DNA from: JAZGBC01 sp036444495 | GTDB taxonomy: Bacteria; Pseudomonadota; Alphaproteobacteria; Kiloniellales; J153 | NCBI GenBank assembly: GCA_036444495.1 | Contig: JAZGBC010000269.1 | Location: 1-6,208, forward strand | Direction of reading: 5' to 3' | DNA: 6,208 bases | Shown: piece by piece, positions 3,904 to 6,208 of the stretch | How the letters are laid out: each line of letters opens with the position of its first letter | Position numbering within the stretch: position 1 is the first letter of the stretch | Made by a program: the position numbers and the translations under genes | Notes under the pieces: generated by a model | Database searches by the model: none | Told to the model about the DNA's origin: nothing | Seen by the model: only the letters and a program-made list of their open reading frames with translations

Positions 3904-4968
3904 GTGGATCGCTTTCGCCTCGCCTCGCCCTTCCTGCGGCTGCTCGATCCAGAGGTGGCGCATGGCCTTACGCTCTGGGCGCTGCGCCGCGGCCTGGGGC
4001 CGGTGTCGGATGCGCCCGGCGATCCGATTCTGGCGCAACGGCTCTGGGGCCGGGATTTCCCCAATCCTGTTGGACTGGCCGCCGGCTTCGACAAGGATGC
4101 ACGGGCCGTCGGGCCCCTGCTGCGCCTGGGCTTCGGCTTCGTCGAGGTGGGCAGCGTCACGCCCGAGGCGCAGCCGGGCAATCCGCGGCCGCGCATCTTC
4201 CGTCTGCCCGAGGAGCGGGCGGTCATCAACCGCATCGGATTCGCGGGCCAGGGCATGGAAGCGGCGGCGCGGCGGCTGGAGCGCTGGCGCGCGGGCGCCG
4301 TCCCCGGCCCGGTCGGGGTCAACCTGGGCAAGAACCGGGCGAGCGAGGACGCAGCGGCCGACTATGCGGCGGGCGCGCGCCGCCTCGGGCCGTTGGCGGA
4401 CTACCTGGTGGTCAACGTCTCCTCGCCCAACACGCCGGGCCTGCGCGCCCTGCAGGGCCGGGGCGAGCTGACGGCGATCATCGAGCGGGTGCGCGGGGCC
4501 TTGGCCGAGGCCGTCCCCGGCGGCCCGCCGGCGCTCCTGATCAAGATCGCGCCGGACCTGACCGAGGCCGACAAGGACGACATCGCCGCCGTGGCCTTGC
4601 AGGAAGGGCTGGACGGCCTGATCGTGAGCAATACCACGATCGCGCGTCCGCCGGGCCTGCGCGGGCGGCGGCGGGATGAGGCCGGCGGCCTGAGCGGCCG
4701 GCCCCTGTTCGAGCCTTCCACCGCGCTCCTGGCCGAGATGTACCGCCGGACGCAGGGCCAGATTCCGCTGATCGGCGTGGGCGGCGTCGCCAGCGCCGAG
4801 GACGCCTACGCCAAGCTCCGGGCCGGCGCGTCGCTGGTGCAGCTCTACACCGCACTCGTCTATCAGGGCCCGGGGCTCGTGCCCCGGATCGGGAGCGGCT
4901 TGGCCGCGCTCCTGCGGCGCGACGGCTTCGGCTCGCTGCGCGAGGCGGTGGGTGCCGGCCAGCGCTAA
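3904..4968 (+). CDS. pyrD: Dihydroorotate dehydrogenase (quinone), class 2
   Basis: PyrD oxidises dihydroorotate to orotate in the fourth step of de novo UMP synthesis and passes electrons through FMN to membrane quinone. The protein has 354 residues, typical of class 2. The first 35 or so residues form the two amphipathic helices that dock on the inner membrane and line the quinone tunnel. The barrel follows: NPVGLAAGFDKDA with Lys64, GFVEVGSVTP (78-87), ERAVINRIGF (104-113), VGVNLGKN (137-144), NVSSPNTPGLR (171-181) with catalytic base Ser174, LIKIAPDL with Lys214, VSNTT with Asn243, and GVGGVASAEDA plus LVQLYTALVY for FMN phosphate. No active-site residue appears missing. The GTG start is preceded by AGGGG (3889-3893) at a ten-base distance, within the tail of the DUF952 gene. 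The pairing with DUF952 is recurrent, as far as I recall, in Alphaproteobacteria. Confidence 0.97.
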   Translation: MDRFRLASPFLRLLDPEVAHGLTLWALRRGLGPVSDAPGDPILAQRLWGRDFPNPVGLAAGFDKDARAVGPLLRLGFGFVEVGSVTPEAQPGNPRPRIFRLPEERAVINRIGFAGQGMEAAARRLERWRAGAVPGPVGVNLGKNRASEDAAADYAAGARRLGPLADYLVVNVSSPNTPGLRALQGRGELTAIIERVRGALAEAVPGGPPALLIKIAPDLTEADKDDIAAVALQEGLDGLIVSNTTIARPPGLRGRRRDEAGGLSGRPLFEPSTALLAEMYRRTQGQIPLIGVGGVASAEDAYAKLRAGASLVQLYTALVYQGPGLVPRIGSGLAALLRRDGFGSLREAVGAGQR

Positions 4969-5011
4969 GTGCCGGGCCGGGCAGCCGGATACTCGGCATA
5001 ACAACCACTTG

Positions 5012-5026
5012 TTAACCGTCTTTCAA
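5012..5026 (+). promoter_or_regulatory. CtrA-box-like site upstream of the tipF-like gene
   Basis: TTAA-N7-TCAA (TTAA at 5012-5015, TCAA at 5023-5026) matches seven of eight bases of the CtrA consensus TTAA-N7-TTAA. The left half reads TTAACC, as in the extended consensus. It lies about 50 bp before the ATG in a 108-bp gap, a normal position for CtrA control of polar and flagellar genes. A clear sigma-70 promoter is not visible, and the gap also has only a GC-rich inverted repeat across the pyrD end (4955-4960 with 4975-4980) without a T-run. Binding is inferred. Confidence 0.4.
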
Positions 5027-5076
5027 GACCTGGAACGGCACAGTGGCGCCATTCCTATTGGCGGCCCTCCGAGCGC

Positions 5077-6208
5077 ATGCAAACCCTGTTTCATCTCGCC
5101 TTTTTGCTCTGTTACGGCGGCCTGGCCACCGCTGCGGCGGTCTTCGGTCCGGTCTGGCTGCCCTGGCTCGATCAGCCGCTCGCTTTCGGCCTGGGCGCGG
5201 TGATTCTGGTCGGCGGCGGGCTCCTGCACGAAATCTACGCCCGCGCCGGGCGCCAGGGCTATTTCGGCCAGCAACTCATGTCGCTGGGCTACGGCTATAC
5301 GACCCAGCAGGAGGAGCTGACCTGGCTGCGCCGCGAGGTCGAGACCCTGCGCGAGGGAATGGATAACGCGGGCCAGGCGGGCGGCGGCAGTGTGGGCCGC
5401 GCCATCGAAGAGGTCATGGCCGAGGTCAAGCTGCTCAAATCCCTGGTTCCGGCGCTTTCCACCGGCACGCTGCTGGAGCCGGGTTCGCGTGCCAAGGCCG
5501 CCGCGGCGTCTCCCGCACAACATAGAAATGCCGTGCCGCCCCTGGTCAAGGAGGGATTCCCGCCGCGCCTCGGCCCGGCCCGGCCGGTGGGAAAGCCGCA
5601 GCCGGCCAATAAACTCCCGCCGGGCAAACTGCCGCCGGGGGTCACGGCGCCGGTGGCCGGGGACCTGGAGCCGCAGGCGCTGCTCGGCGCGGTGCGGGCG
5701 GCGCTGCGCGAGGACCGGATCGACCTGGTCCTGCAACCCATCGTCAGCCTGCCGCAGCGCCGGCGGCGCTTCTACGAATGCTTCTCGCGGCTGCGCACCA
5801 GCGATGGCGCCATGATCCTGCCGGAGCAGTACATCGGGCTCGCCGAACGCGAGGGCCTGATCACCGCAATCGACAACATGCTCCTGTTCCGCTGCATCCA
5901 GCTCATCCGCAAGGTCCACTACCAGAAAGAGAAGTTCGATTTCTTCTGCAACATCTCGCCGCACAGCCTGGCGGACGAGGAGTTCTTCGGCGACTTCATC
6001 GATTTTCTCAATAACAACGAAGAATTGGCCCGGCATCTGATCTTCGAGTTCGCCCAGGCGGATTTCGCCCTCTGGAGCGAGGCCGGCGCCCGGCTGCTCG
6101 ACAGGCTGCACATCTTGGGCTGCCGCTTCTCGATCGATCAGGTGACCGACCTCGATCTCAATCCGGTTGCCCTGGCCGACTTGCACGTGTCGTTCGTCAA
6201 GGTCGAGG
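5077..6208 (+). CDS. tipF: TipF-like membrane protein with degenerate EAL domain (3' truncated)
   Basis: An open frame runs from ATG 5077 past the window end (377 codons visible). Two membrane segments (about residues 4-24 and 36-52) are followed by a predicted coiled coil (about 75-125, with LTWLRREVETLRE), a Pro/Ala/Gly-rich linker (130-195), and an EAL domain from about 200. In the EAL domain the signature EAL reads YECFSRLR (Glu234 kept), the Asn of NxS is kept (CNIS, Asn292), LEITE becomes FEFAQ (Glu324 kept), and DDFGTG becomes DQVTDL (only Asp354 kept); Lys375 (FVKV) remains. Loss of the second Asp predicts no c-di-GMP phosphodiesterase activity. This layout, and the FSIDQVTDL block in particular, matches TipF, the Caulobacter c-di-GMP receptor that directs flagellum assembly and polarity. 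Here c-di-GMP binding is inferred. No strong Shine-Dalgarno precedes the ATG (only GAG three bases before). The C-terminal end of the EAL domain is outside the window. Confidence 0.82.
   Translation, partial: MQTLFHLAFLLCYGGLATAAAVFGPVWLPWLDQPLAFGLGAVILVGGGLLHEIYARAGRQGYFGQQLMSLGYGYTTQQEELTWLRREVETLREGMDNAGQAGGGSVGRAIEEVMAEVKLLKSLVPALSTGTLLEPGSRAKAAAASPAQHRNAVPPLVKEGFPPRLGPARPVGKPQPANKLPPGKLPPGVTAPVAGDLEPQALLGAVRAALREDRIDLVLQPIVSLPQRRRRFYECFSRLRTSDGAMILPEQYIGLAEREGLITAIDNMLLFRCIQLIRKVHYQKEKFDFFCNISPHSLADEEFFGDFIDFLNNNEELARHLIFEFAQADFALWSEAGARLLDRLHILGCRFSIDQVTDLDLNPVALADLHVSFVKVE

Noticed and set aside
3309..4331. 340-codon minus-strand ORF across DUF952 and the pyrD start
   Set aside because: It is antisense to two recognised genes and shows shadow-frame composition.
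3751..5004. 417-codon minus-strand ORF opposite pyrD
   Set aside because: It is antisense to a fully motif-supported pyrD and has the Arg/Ala/Pro-rich, low-complexity composition of GC-rich shadow frames.
5023..6186. 387-codon minus-strand ORF opposite the tipF-like gene
   Set aside because: The plus frame has membrane segments and EAL motifs; the minus frame is a Gln/Arg/Ala-rich shadow produced by the codon bias.
1..6208. tRNA genes, CRISPR arrays, insertion sequences or prophage genes
   Set aside because: No T-loop consensus with paired arms, no regularly spaced repeats, no transposase or integrase, and no terminal inverted repeats with target duplications were seen. The S24 repressor alone is not enough to call a prophage.

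Overview
The window is GC-rich DNA with strong G/C preference at third codon positions. Its gene content fits an alphaproteobacterium: an archaeal-type class I lysyl-tRNA synthetase, a DUF952 protein next to a quinone-linked dihydroorotate dehydrogenase, and a TipF-like degenerate EAL protein with a CtrA-box-like site upstream. The Rhodospirillales are a reasonable guess, but nothing in the window fixes the family.

Layout. Positions 1-687 (+) are the 3' part of lysK, entered just after the place where the KMSKS signature should lie. It converges on a small zinc-finger / GIY-YIG-like protein (706-1110, -), and a short hairpin holds both stop codons. Next on the minus strand is a branched-chain aminotransferase, ilvE-like (1270-2121). 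Its 5' leader (about 2122-2200) contains two mutually exclusive hairpins and a tiny Leu-rich ORF. Upstream of that, also on the minus strand, is a Cro/C1-type HTH repressor fused to an S24 (LexA-type) Ser/Lys self-cleaving domain (2301-2939). A weak 75-codon ORF (2946-3173, -) ends six bases before the repressor. About 360 bases (3174-3536) then carry only short repeats and promoter-like signals.

The rightward half is a plus-strand unit. A DUF952 protein (3537-3890) is followed after 13 bp by pyrD (3904-4968), and after 108 bp by a membrane-anchored EAL-domain protein (5077 to the window end, truncated) that matches flagellar regulator TipF in architecture and in its degenerate active-site motifs.

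The genes are mostly housekeeping: lysine charging, branched-chain amino acid metabolism, pyrimidine synthesis and c-di-GMP-linked flagellar control. The S24 repressor is the only gene with a phage or stress-response flavour. I see no insertion sequence, CRISPR array, tRNA, rRNA or prophage module, and no clear new multi-gene system. The best leads are the ilvE leader, the CtrA-like box before tipF, the uncharacterised GIY-YIG/zinc protein and the unexplained 2946-3536 region.
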